Origin: Paracoccaceae bacterium | Lineage (GTDB): Bacteria > Pseudomonadota > Alphaproteobacteria > Rhodobacterales > Rhodobacteraceae | Length of the DNA stretch: 7,604 nucleotides | Assembly: GCA_003545125.1 (NCBI GenBank) | Contig: DQCI01000328.1 | Coordinates: forward strand, 17,358 to 24,961 | Reading direction: 5' to 3' | Shown here: positions 1-5,973 of the stretch, in pieces | Position numbering within the stretch: the stretch's first letter is position 1 | Layout: each line of letters opens with the position of its first letter | The notes under the pieces: generated by a model | The model's input: only the letters and a program-made list of their open reading frames with translations | What the model was told of the DNA's origin: nothing | Database searches by the model: none | Translations under genes and position numbers: made by a program

Positions 1-722
1 CGCAGATGCCGGTCAAACGGGCTGTCGTCGGTGCGCCATTCGAAGACGATGAACTCGGCGATCACGTTGGAAATATCAGTGAACAGGATCGGGCGCGGGC
101 CGATCACCGCGTCGAACATCTCGCGGTAGTCCGGCACCGCCTCGACCCGTTTCGCTATCAGATCCCAGGCCCCGCCCGGTCCGGTCAATAGCCCGGTGCG
201 TACCGCCTTGGAGATGTCGCTCTCGCCATAATGCCCCGCCATCTCGTCCTGGCTCAGAACCGGGAACATCGCCTGTGCCGACAGCACGCCGGTGAAGCCC
301 TCGACCATCTCCTGGCCGAGCGGCGTGCGGATGCCGCCGGGCTTGGTCGGGTCCGCCTCGAGGCGGCCAGCATGGAACATCGAGGTGAACGCGTGGGCGC
401 CGAGGTTGAACAGGCCGGGCGCGTTGCGAGGGATGCGTTGCTCGGGCAGGTTGTCGCCGACAAGGCGGCGCTCCGGGCCAAGCCCGACCCCGCCGTCGCC
501 GATGCCGAGCGACAGACCGTCGGAGGTGCCGAGCGACGGATGGTGGCAGGTGGAACAGGCGACCGTTTTCGACCCCGAGAGCAACGGGTCGTAGAACAGG
601 AGCTGCCCGAGCGCCACCTGCGCGGGTGTGGTCATCACGTAGTCCGCATCGGTGATCGGGTCGGGCAGCCCCCCCGCCCGGGCGGCCGAAGCCAGCAGCA
701 GGAGGGCGACGGCGGCGCGCAT
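1..722 (-). CDS. Di-heme cytochrome c peroxidase / MauG-family protein, N-terminal part (runs off left edge)
   Basis: Reading leftward from the ATG at 722, an open frame of 240 codons continues past the window edge. Residues 1-16 form a signal peptide (MRAAVALLLLASAARA, Ala-x-Ala cleavage), so the protein is exported to the periplasm. A c-type heme motif CSTCH lies at residues 56-60, inside the family pattern LGQLLFYDPLLSGSKTVAC. It is followed by the RNAPGLFNLG (99-108) and MFHAGRL (115-121) motifs and by a SPFDRHL motif (234-240) typical of di-heme CCP/MauG proteins. The second heme site would lie beyond the edge. Family members reduce peroxide with electrons from cytochrome c or oxidise protein or small-molecule substrates; which applies here cannot be told. 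The start overlaps the epimerase stop (TGATG), and GAGG at 733-730 sits seven bases upstream as ribosome binding site. It is the last visible gene of the xylose operon, an unusual partner. Family call is firm, substrate unknown. Confidence 0.9.
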   Translation of the reverse strand, partial: MRAAVALLLLASAARAGGLPDPITDADYVMTTPAQVALGQLLFYDPLLSGSKTVACSTCHHPSLGTSDGLSLGIGDGGVGLGPERRLVGDNLPEQRIPRNAPGLFNLGAHAFTSMFHAGRLEADPTKPGGIRTPLGQEMVEGFTGVLSAQAMFPVLSQDEMAGHYGESDISKAVRTGLLTGPGGAWDLIAKRVEAVPDYREMFDAVIGPRPILFTDISNVIAEFIVFEWRTDDSPFDRHL

Positions 723-1672
723 CACGTAACCTCGATTGTCAGTTTCTGCCGGTAAGGGTTCTCGGGCGTGACGATCTGGGAGGGGAAATCCGGGTGGTTC
801 ACCGCATCCGGAAACCCCTCGGGTTCGAGGCAGACGGCGGTGAAGGGAGCGAAGGGCGCCCCAAGCGTGTCTGCGTTGTAGACCTGCATGCCCGGCTGTC
901 CGGTGAAAAAGCTGAGCGTCGGCCCGCCTGGCACCGACAACACGGCGCCGGGCGCGCCGCTTTCCAGCACCAGGCAGCCGTCGATCCCATCGCGCCCCGG
1001 GTCCGCGGCGCCGATGGAGCGGGCCTCGCGGAAGTCGAACTTCGTGCCCGCGACCGATGAGATCAGGCCCGTCTGGATCAGATCGTCGCCGGCCACCAGA
1101 TAGCTCTCGGCCGGCACGCTGAGCACATGATCCCAGATCTCGCCACCACCTGCGAGGTTGTAGTAATTGTGCTGGGCGAGATTGATCGGTGTCGGCCGGT
1201 CTACCTCGGCGCGCATGTCGTAGATCAGCGCCGTTTCGGACAGCGCAACCACGATTTCGAACTCTGCGCGCCCCGGGAACCCGCTCTCGCCATCAGGGCT
1301 GACATAGGCCAGGCGCACCGCGTTCGCGGTGGTATCGGCCTCCATCTCCCAGAACCGCGAATTGAGCCCTTCCGGCCCCCCGTGCAGCGTGTTCGGCCCG
1401 TGGTTCAGCGGCAGTTGCACCTCTCTGCCTTCGTGCGAAAAACGGCCGCCCCGGGTCCGATTGGCGAGCCGTCCGCAGATGGCACCGAGGTAGTAGCGGT
1501 CGGTTGCGTACTGCGCGGGGTCCGCGTACCCCAGCACGATGTTGCGCGGACCGATCCGCCAGGCTTGCGTGATCGCGCCGTAGCTCAGGAGCGTCACGGC
1601 CATATCACCCGCGGTCAGGCGGGCGGCGTCCACCGCCCGCCCGCCGATCGTGGCTATGCCCCGCGTGATCAT
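722..1672 (-). CDS. galM: Aldose 1-epimerase (mutarotase), GalM family
   Basis: This 316-residue cytoplasmic protein, with no signal peptide, matches the usual length and motif order of GalM-type mutarotases, which interconvert alpha and beta anomers of aldoses. Visible motifs are GRLANR (67-72), NTLHGGPEGLNSRFWE with His97, SPDGESGFPG (125-134), QHNYYNLAG with the probable catalytic acid His168, and CLEPEGFPDAVNHPDFPS with the probable catalytic base Glu283. The usual LEPQ or LETQ is LEPE here, a small departure. It starts three bases after the xylA stop (TGA GCC ATG) without a strong Shine-Dalgarno sequence, which suggests translation by ribosomes arriving from xylA. Its stop overlaps the start of the cytochrome gene. 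The position in a xylose operon implies that it supplies the anomer used by xylose isomerase; sugar preference is inferred from context only. Confidence 0.93.
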   Translation of the reverse strand: MITRGIATIGGRAVDAARLTAGDMAVTLLSYGAITQAWRIGPRNIVLGYADPAQYATDRYYLGAICGRLANRTRGGRFSHEGREVQLPLNHGPNTLHGGPEGLNSRFWEMEADTTANAVRLAYVSPDGESGFPGRAEFEIVVALSETALIYDMRAEVDRPTPINLAQHNYYNLAGGGEIWDHVLSVPAESYLVAGDDLIQTGLISSVAGTKFDFREARSIGAADPGRDGIDGCLVLESGAPGAVLSVPGGPTLSFFTGQPGMQVYNADTLGAPFAPFTAVCLEPEGFPDAVNHPDFPSQIVTPENPYRQKLTIEVT

Positions 1673-1675
1673 GGC

Positions 1676-2989
1676 TCAGACGAACCTGTTGACCACGTTC
1701 TCGAGGTATTCCTGTTTCCCCGACCGCGGCTCCGGTTCGATCCCTTCGTCTTCGACCTTGCGGGCGATCTCGTCGAGCGAGCCGCCGCCGGCGAGCACGC
1801 CTTGCCAATAGTCACTGTTCCAGCCGGAATAGCGTTCGTCGACGAAATCGGACATGGTCCCGTCCTCGATCATCGCGGCGGCGGCCTTGAGGCCGCGGGC
1901 ACAGGTGTCCATGCCGCCGATATGGCCGATGAGCAGGTCGTCGGCGTCGATCGACTGGCGTCGCAGCTTTGAATCGAAATTGGTGCCGCCGCCAGCCTCG
2001 AAGCCGCCGTGCTTGAGGATATGGTAATAGGCCAGCGCCACTTCGGGCACGTTGTTGGGGAACTGGTCGGTGTCCCAACCCGACTGATAGTCGTTCCGGT
2101 TCGCGTCGATCGACCCAAAAATCCCCAATGTCTGGGCGAGCGCGATCTCGTGCTCCCAAGAATGGCCGGCGAGAATCGAGTGGCCTTGTTCGATGTTGAC
2201 CCGCACCTCGTTTTCGAGCCCATGGCGCTTGAGGAAGCCGTAGACCGTGGCGACATCGTAGTCGTACTGGTGCTTCGACGGTTCCTGCGGCTTGGGCTCG
2301 ATCATGATCTGCCCCTCGAACCCGATCGCGTGCTTGTATTCCACCACCATGTGAAGCATCCGGCCCATCTGCTGGTCTTCGCGGCCGAGATCGGTGTTGA
2401 GCAGGGTCTCGTAGCCTTCGCGCCCACCCCAGAGCACGTAGTTCTGACCGCCGAGCTTCTTGGTCGCATCCATGCAGGATTTGATCGTCGCGGCGGAATA
2501 GGCAAACACTTCCGGGTCGGGGTTGGTCGAGGCGCCGGACATGAAGCGGCGATGGCTGAACAGATTGGCGGTGCCCCAGAGCAGTTTGACGCCGGTCTCT
2601 TCCTGCTTCGCGGCGAAGATCTCGACGATCTCGTCGAACGCCCGCTTGTTGGCAGAGAAGTTTCCGAGGTCGGGTCGCATGTCGGCGTCATGGAAGCAGT
2701 AAAACGGCGCGCCGAGGGCGGAGAACAGCTCGAAGGCCACGTCGGCTTTCACTTTGGCGTTCTCAACCGAGTCCTGCGGATACCAGGGCCGGTCGAAGGT
2801 GGGGCCGCCGAAGGGATCGAGCCCCTCCCAGGCGAAGCTGTGCCAATAGGCGACGGCGAAGCGAAGTTGGTCTTCCATGCGTTTGCCGAGAACGATCTCG
2901 TCGGGATCGTAGTGGCGGAAGGCCAGCGGGTTGGTGCTGTCGGGCCCCTCGAAAGGGATCTTGTCGGTGGAAAAGAAACCGGTGTTCAT
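1676..2989 (-). CDS. xylA: D-xylose isomerase
   Basis: The 437-residue product has the length of the large class II xylose isomerases. It converts D-xylose to D-xylulose in the cytoplasm using two divalent metal ions. All catalytic and metal positions known from E. coli XylA can be placed: His100 and Asp103 in [12 protein letters not shown], Glu231 and Lys233 in [10 protein letters not shown], Glu267 and His270 in [14 protein letters not shown], Asp295 in GSIDANRND, Asp306 and Asp308 in GWDTDQFP, and Asp339 in [11 protein letters not shown]. Two departures are visible: the HD motif continues MRPDLG instead of the common xxPEG, and the loop before NFD reads [10 protein letters not shown], one glycine longer than the usual GGxNFD. 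The start overlaps the end of xylB (ATGA), and a strong AAGGAGG sits just upstream inside xylB. The enzyme call is secure; the loop insertion should not abolish function because all ligands remain. Confidence 0.97.
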   Translation of the reverse strand: MNTGFFSTDKIPFEGPDSTNPLAFRHYDPDEIVLGKRMEDQLRFAVAYWHSFAWEGLDPFGGPTFDRPWYPQDSVENAKVKADVAFELFSALGAPFYCFHDADMRPDLGNFSANKRAFDEIVEIFAAKQEETGVKLLWGTANLFSHRRFMSGASTNPDPEVFAYSAATIKSCMDATKKLGGQNYVLWGGREGYETLLNTDLGREDQQMGRMLHMVVEYKHAIGFEGQIMIEPKPQEPSKHQYDYDVATVYGFLKRHGLENEVRVNIEQGHSILAGHSWEHEIALAQTLGIFGSIDANRNDYQSGWDTDQFPNNVPEVALAYYHILKHGGFEAGGGTNFDSKLRRQSIDADDLLIGHIGGMDTCARGLKAAAAMIEDGTMSDFVDERYSGWNSDYWQGVLAGGGSLDEIARKVEDEGIEPEPRSGKQEYLENVVNRFV

Positions 2990-4437
2990 AGGACCTCCTT
3001 AATGGCCGGGTAAAGGGCGCGGAATTGGGCGTACGCGTCCTCGTAGGCGCCAGCGAGACCCTGGCGCGGTTCGATGGTGCGGGCGACGGCGGGACGGGTC
3101 ATGATCTCGCCCGGATCCGCCCCGGTGTCTCCGACGATGGCGAGGCGGGCGGCGCCGAGTGCTGCGCCGAAATCACCGGCTTCGGGCAGGTCGATCGGCA
3201 CATCCAGCAGGGTGGCGATCAGCTCGACCCAATAGTCGGAGTTCGACCCCCCGCCGATGCCGAGCAGGCTTTTGAGCTCGGTCCCGGTCGCTTTGAGCGC
3301 TTCGTGGTTGTCCTTGAGCGCAAAGGCCACGCCCTCGACAACCGCCTGGGTCAACTCCCTATGCCCGTCGCCGATGCCGATACCGGCAAAGGCGCCGCGG
3401 ATGGCCGCATCGTTGTGCGGGGTGCGCTCACCCGAAAGGTAGGGCAGGAAGCGGACTTGACCGGGACCCTCGATGCTGTCGCCGAGCAGTGCACTCAGCT
3501 CCGCCGGTTTCTTGCCGGTCTGTGCCGCCAGCCAATTGAGGCTGTCGGTCGCCGACAGGATTACGCCCATCTGATACCAGGTGTCCGGCACCGAATGGCA
3601 GAAGGTGTGAACCGCCGTTTCCGGGCTCGGCGAAAAGCCCGCCTTGGCCGAGAGCAGCACGCCGGAGGTGCCGAGCGAGACAAAGCCGTCGCCCTCGTCA
3701 AAGCACCCTACCCCACAGGCCGAGGCTGAATTGTCGCCACCGCCGCCAACCACTTTCACGGTACCTTTGATGCCCCAACGGTTGGCCAACTCGGCCCGCA
3801 GCGTGCCCGACACCTCGGTGCCTTCGACGAGCCGCGGCATCTGGTCGGCCCGCATGCCCGATTTTTCGAGCAGCTCGTCTGACCAGGCGCGCGCACCCAC
3901 ATCCATCCAGGACGTGCCCGCGCTGTCGGACATGTCGGAGACGTGGTCGCCGGTCAGCCAGAGGCGCAGGTAATCCTTGGGCAGCAGCACCATCGCCACC
4001 TGGTCGAAGAGCGCGCGCTCGTGAGCCTTCACCCAGGCGAGCTTCGGCGCCGTGAAGCCGGGGAAGACAATGTTGCCGCTGATCTTGCGAAATGCCGGAT
4101 CGGCGTCCATCGCCGCGGCCTCTTCGGCCGAGCGGGTGTCGTTCCAGAGAATCGCAGGGCGCAGCACTTTGTCGGCCCGGTCGAGCAGTGTCGCGCCGTG
4201 CATCTGGCCCGAAAAACTGATCGCTTTCAGCGTGGCAAGCTCGGATGGATGGCTGGCTTTCAGCGCATCGAGCGCGCGTTCGGTCGCCGCGACCCAATCG
4301 GCCGGATCCTGTTCGCTCCATCCCGAATGGGGATGTGAGACGGGGTAGGCCTGGTCGGATGCGACGAGAACATTCCCGTCGGCATCCACGAGAATTGCAC
4401 GCAAGCCGGAGGTGCCGAGATCAAGTCCGAGATACAT
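2986..4437 (-). CDS. xylB: D-xylulose kinase (FGGY family)
   Basis: This 483-residue kinase phosphorylates D-xylulose to D-xylulose 5-phosphate with ATP in the cytoplasm, feeding the pentose phosphate pathway. The N-terminal FGGY domain begins [16 protein letters not shown] with Asp6 in the ATP-binding phosphate loop. The xylulokinase signature SGQMHG is at 76-81, followed by ILWNDTRS (96-103) and [27 protein letters not shown]. The probable catalytic Asp235 lies in [14 protein letters not shown], and the C-terminal FGGY domain carries [20 protein letters not shown] and [25 protein letters not shown] and the tolerance for a small pentulose fit xylulokinase better than glycerol or ribulose kinase, and the xylA neighbour supports this. 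The ATG at 4437 has GGGAG about seven bases upstream and begins exactly at the family N-terminus. It is first in the operon; its last codons (KEVL) double as the xylA ribosome binding site. Confidence 0.96.
   Translation of the reverse strand: MYLGLDLGTSGLRAILVDADGNVLVASDQAYPVSHPHSGWSEQDPADWVAATERALDALKASHPSELATLKAISFSGQMHGATLLDRADKVLRPAILWNDTRSAEEAAAMDADPAFRKISGNIVFPGFTAPKLAWVKAHERALFDQVAMVLLPKDYLRLWLTGDHVSDMSDSAGTSWMDVGARAWSDELLEKSGMRADQMPRLVEGTEVSGTLRAELANRWGIKGTVKVVGGGGDNSASACGVGCFDEGDGFVSLGTSGVLLSAKAGFSPSPETAVHTFCHSVPDTWYQMGVILSATDSLNWLAAQTGKKPAELSALLGDSIEGPGQVRFLPYLSGERTPHNDAAIRGAFAGIGIGDGHRELTQAVVEGVAFALKDNHEALKATGTELKSLLGIGGGSNSDYWVELIATLLDVPIDLPEAGDFGAALGAARLAIVGDTGADPGEIMTRPAVARTIEPRQGLAGAYEDAYAQFRALYPAIKEVL
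2987..3000 (-). promoter_or_regulatory. xylA ribosome binding site inside the xylB 3' end
   Basis: On the minus strand the sequence AAGGAGGTCCTATG contains a near-perfect Shine-Dalgarno core four to five bases before the xylA ATG. The same bases encode the last residues of xylB (Lys-Glu-Val-Leu, stop TGA overlapping the ATG as ATGA). Isomerase can therefore be translated both by coupling and by strong direct initiation, which would favour more XylA than XylB. Confidence 0.85.
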
Positions 4438-4457
4438 TTAATCTCCCGCTGGCGATT

Positions 4458-4477
4458 TATTTCACTCGTCAAAAATA
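4458..4477. promoter_or_regulatory. Possible operator between xylB promoter and start
   Basis: A short inverted repeat TATTT, ten bases, AAATA overlaps the predicted -10 and transcription start of the xyl operon, the position where a repressor would act. Only five base pairs per arm match and no regulator gene is in the window, so this could be chance in an AT-rich promoter. Xylose operons of alphaproteobacteria are generally repressed by LacI- or ROK-type XylR proteins, but I cannot match this dyad to a known operator. Confidence 0.2.
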
Positions 4478-4503
4478 TTGAACCGAGTCCGCCTCATTGT
4501 CAA
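4474..4503 (-). promoter_or_regulatory. Candidate sigma70-type promoter of the xylBA operon
   Basis: On the minus strand a consensus -35 TTGACA (4503-4498) is followed after 18 bases by AATATT (4479-4474), four of six matches to the -10 consensus; a 17-base spacing gives CAATAT instead. Transcription would begin near 4467, leaving a leader of about 30 bases before xylB. It is the only good promoter-like pair directly upstream of the operon and lies in a locally AT-rich patch. Position and motif support it; no experimental evidence is available. Confidence 0.5.
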
Positions 4504-4741
4504 TCGTGAACACTGCGCGCGACCGCGACAGCCCAGCCCTCCAGAGGGAAACCCGGGATGTTCAGGTTGGTGCATTCTTCAGTTTCACCGCAGGGGTTGA
4601 CGACCCCGGATGTGGCGCCGTTGACATCCATCCGACGAGACCCGGGTATTGTGCTCGTTTGCGGAGTTTGCATGGTGCTGCACAGGGCGCGGGGAGGTGC
4701 TGTGTCACATACCGCCCGAGGCGACCGCTCCGACCGGCCTG

Positions 4742-4766
4742 TGTTACGGCTCTATTCGGCGTAACA
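4742..4766. repeat. Perfect inverted repeat TGTTACG-N11-CGTAACA
   Basis: Seven-base arms (4742-4748 and 4760-4766) are exact reverse complements around an 11-base centre. The size, spacing and lack of a T-run fit a protein-binding operator better than a terminator. It lies about 320 bases from both radC and the predicted xyl promoter, so its target is unclear. The second arm contains the stop codon of the small 4672-4764 frame. Confidence 0.55.
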
Positions 4767-5041
4767 GTGTCTCCAATGACCGTGTTCGAACGCAAACTGT
4801 TTCCGGGACGCGTTCGGCACTGGACCCCGGCGAAGATACGGCCATGGCAGTGAAAACAACCGGGACTGCGCCAAACAACGAGGCTCATGTGAGACTAACA
4901 TTTGGACAATCGCCGAAACGCCCTGGAATGCTCCCCTTGCGGGATTGCCAATCCGGCGCTTCTCGGCGCGCCTGTCGGGATCCGACCCGGTTCGTTCGAT
5001 TTGTGTCACTCGAAGTCCTGCGGCACAGACAAGAATCCCGT

Positions 5042-5055
5042 GGCCGTTAACGGCC
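5042..5055. repeat. 14-base perfect palindrome upstream of radC
   Basis: GGCCGTTAACGGCC reads the same on both strands and ends 29 bases before the radC start codon. Its centre GTTAAC supplies the first half of the CtrA-like site listed separately. No T-run follows, so it is unlikely to be a terminator. Confidence 0.6.
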
Positions 5056-5062
5056 GGTTTAC
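5047..5062 (+). promoter_or_regulatory. Near-consensus CtrA binding site in front of radC
   Basis: The sequence TTAAC, six bases, TTTAC differs from the alphaproteobacterial CtrA consensus (TTAA-N7-TTAAC) at one base in the second half-site and keeps the correct spacing. It ends 22 bases before the radC ATG. A GAATC at 5033-5037 is a GANTC site for the cell-cycle methylase CcrM, often found near CtrA-controlled genes. CtrA control of radC is inferred; the site could also arise by chance. Confidence 0.4.
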
Positions 5063-5084
5063 CAAATCACGCGACCCTGTCGCC

Positions 5085-5852
5085 ATGACACGCCGCGAGT
5101 CGCATTTTTCAGAAGCCGCCCTGCCCTTGTTCGCGCAGGACGCGGCCGAGCCGCGTCCGGTGGGCCGGGAGGGGCGCTTGCCCTCCTATGTCACCGACCA
5201 TCGCCAGCGCCTTCGGGCCCGGTTTCGCGACCTCGGGGCGCAATCGCTCCCCGATTACGAATTGCTGGAACTCGTGCTGTTTCGCGCCCTGCCCCGCGGG
5301 GACGCAAAGCCGCTCGCGCGCGCGCTTCTCGACCGTTTCGGCGATTTCAACGGTGTCATCTCCGCGCCGGAACCCCGGCTCCGGGAGCAGACCGGCGTCG
5401 CTGACGCGGTGGTGACGGAACTCAAGATCGTGGAAGCGGCGGCGCAACGGCTGGCGCGTGCCCGGGTGATCCATCGCTCGGTGATTTCGTCATGGGACGC
5501 GCTGCTCGACTATTGCCGCACCACCATGGCGCACCGCGATACCGAGCATTTCCGGGTGCTGTTCCTCGACCGCCAGAACGTGCTCATCGCCGACGAGGAA
5601 CAGGCGCGGGGCACGGTCAACCATGTGCCGGTCTACCCCCGCGAAGTGGCGAAGCGGGCGTTGGAGCTCAACGCTTCGGCCGTCATCCTCGTCCACAATC
5701 ATCCCTCCGGCGATCCGACGCCATCGGACAGCGATATCGTCATGACCGAAAAGGTGCGGGCCGCGGTCGAGGCACTGGAGATCACCCTGCACGATCACCT
5801 GGTGATCGGCCACGCCCGCGAGGTCAGCTTCCGCGATGCCGGGCTACTCTGA
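5085..5852 (+). CDS. radC: RadC family JAMM/MPN-domain protein (UPF0758)
   Basis: The 255-residue product has the two-part structure of RadC. An N-terminal helix-hairpin-helix-like region (about 55-120, LPDYELLELVLFRALPRGD) is followed by a JAMM domain (about 130-255) with RGTVNHVPVYPREV and the zinc motif HNHPSGDPTPSDSD, where His204, His206 and Asp217 are the expected ligands. Family members are historically linked to DNA repair and recombination, but the biochemical role is unresolved, so function stays open. The frame is open back to 4902, yet the 61 extra residues resemble no RadC N-terminus, whereas the ATG at 5085 gives a normal length. No good Shine-Dalgarno sequence precedes it, so the start is supported by homology rather than by signal. 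A CtrA-like site lies just upstream. It is transcribed alone, divergent from xylB and convergent with the next gene. Confidence 0.93.
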   Translation: MTRRESHFSEAALPLFAQDAAEPRPVGREGRLPSYVTDHRQRLRARFRDLGAQSLPDYELLELVLFRALPRGDAKPLARALLDRFGDFNGVISAPEPRLREQTGVADAVVTELKIVEAAAQRLARARVIHRSVISSWDALLDYCRTTMAHRDTEHFRVLFLDRQNVLIADEEQARGTVNHVPVYPREVAKRALELNASAVILVHNHPSGDPTPSDSDIVMTEKVRAAVEALEITLHDHLVIGHAREVSFRDAGLL

Positions 5853-5878
5853 TCCGATCCGCTGGCGCAAAACCGCGT

Positions 5879-5973
5879 CAGACTGAAACACTCTGATCTT
5901 AGGTTCTTGCCCAAATTCCTGAATCTGGATCAAATCCTTTTTCAGATTGGTTCGATCTGAAACGTTTTGATCT
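5879..5973. repeat. Diverged CTGAAAC-TGATCT repeats in the radC downstream region
   Basis: Two 17-base direct copies, 5883-5899 (CTGAAACACTCTGATCT) and 5957-5973 (CTGAAACGTTTTGATCT), match at 14 positions and lie 74 bases apart start to start. The first is flanked by a TCAGA/TCTGA inverted repeat (5878-5896). Between them GATC- and CAGATT-type words recur. The second copy runs into the stop codon of the neighbouring minus-strand gene. This resembles the short mosaic palindromic repeats found between genes in alphaproteobacteria; whether it is repeated elsewhere in the genome cannot be seen here. Confidence 0.45.
5940..5968 (+). terminator. Possible intrinsic terminator downstream of radC
   Basis: TTTCAGAT (5940-5947) pairs perfectly with ATCTGAAA (5955-5962) around a 7-base loop and is followed by CGTTTT. 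The stem is AT-rich and the T-run short and displaced by two bases, so termination may be weak. It lies about 90 bases after the radC stop and between two convergent genes. In the other direction no T-run follows the hairpin. Confidence 0.4.

Larger units (their letters stand above)
4504..5084. other. Long intergenic region without a recognisable gene
   Basis: Between the xylB promoter and radC lie about 580 bases in which no frame gives a protein I recognise. Open frames exist on both strands, but they overlap one another, are rich in Arg, Pro, Ser and Cys, and lack family motifs. The best-initiated one is a 30-codon frame at 4672-4764 with GGAG five bases before its ATG, which ends inside the TGTTACG inverted repeat; this is too little to call a gene. 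Structural elements seen are GGGGT/ACCCC at 4593-4607 (5-bp stem, 5-base loop, no T-run), the dyad at 4742-4766, TTCGA/TCGAA at 4995-5014, and the palindrome and CtrA-like site just before radC. The stretch may hold a decayed gene, a small RNA or only regulatory DNA. Confidence 0.5.

Noticed and set aside
231..755. 174-codon plus-strand open frame
   Set aside because: The minus strand here encodes the cytochrome peroxidase with signal peptide and heme motif; the plus frame is a shadow.
1127..1972. 281-codon plus-strand open frame spanning the epimerase and the xylA 3' end
   Set aside because: It is antisense to two well-supported genes and its translation shows no recognisable domain.
2009..3013. 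334-codon open frame on the plus strand opposite xylA
   Set aside because: It is the antisense shadow of a strongly conserved xylA in GC-rich DNA, with no family motifs of its own.
4593..4607. GGGGT/ACCCC hairpin as a terminator
   Set aside because: The stem is short and no T-run follows on either strand, and no gene ends nearby.
4621..4650. TTGACA followed by a TATTGT-like -10 on the plus strand
   Set aside because: The spacing is about 20 bases, too long for a normal promoter, and no gene begins within 400 bases downstream.
4780..4805. Possible alphaproteobacterial LexA box (GTTC/GAAC with seven-base spacing) upstream of radC
   Set aside because: GTTC and GAAC words occur here, but none gives the required direct repeat at the correct spacing.
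4649..5050. 133-codon open frame in the xylB-radC gap, and the 108-codon frame at 4562-4888 on the other strand
   Set aside because: The two overlap on opposite strands, lack good ribosome binding sites and show no motif. I treat them as chance frames.
4902..5084. 61-residue upstream extension of RadC
   Set aside because: The extension has no similarity to RadC N-termini, contains the palindrome and CtrA-like site, and the ATG at 5085 gives the normal family length.
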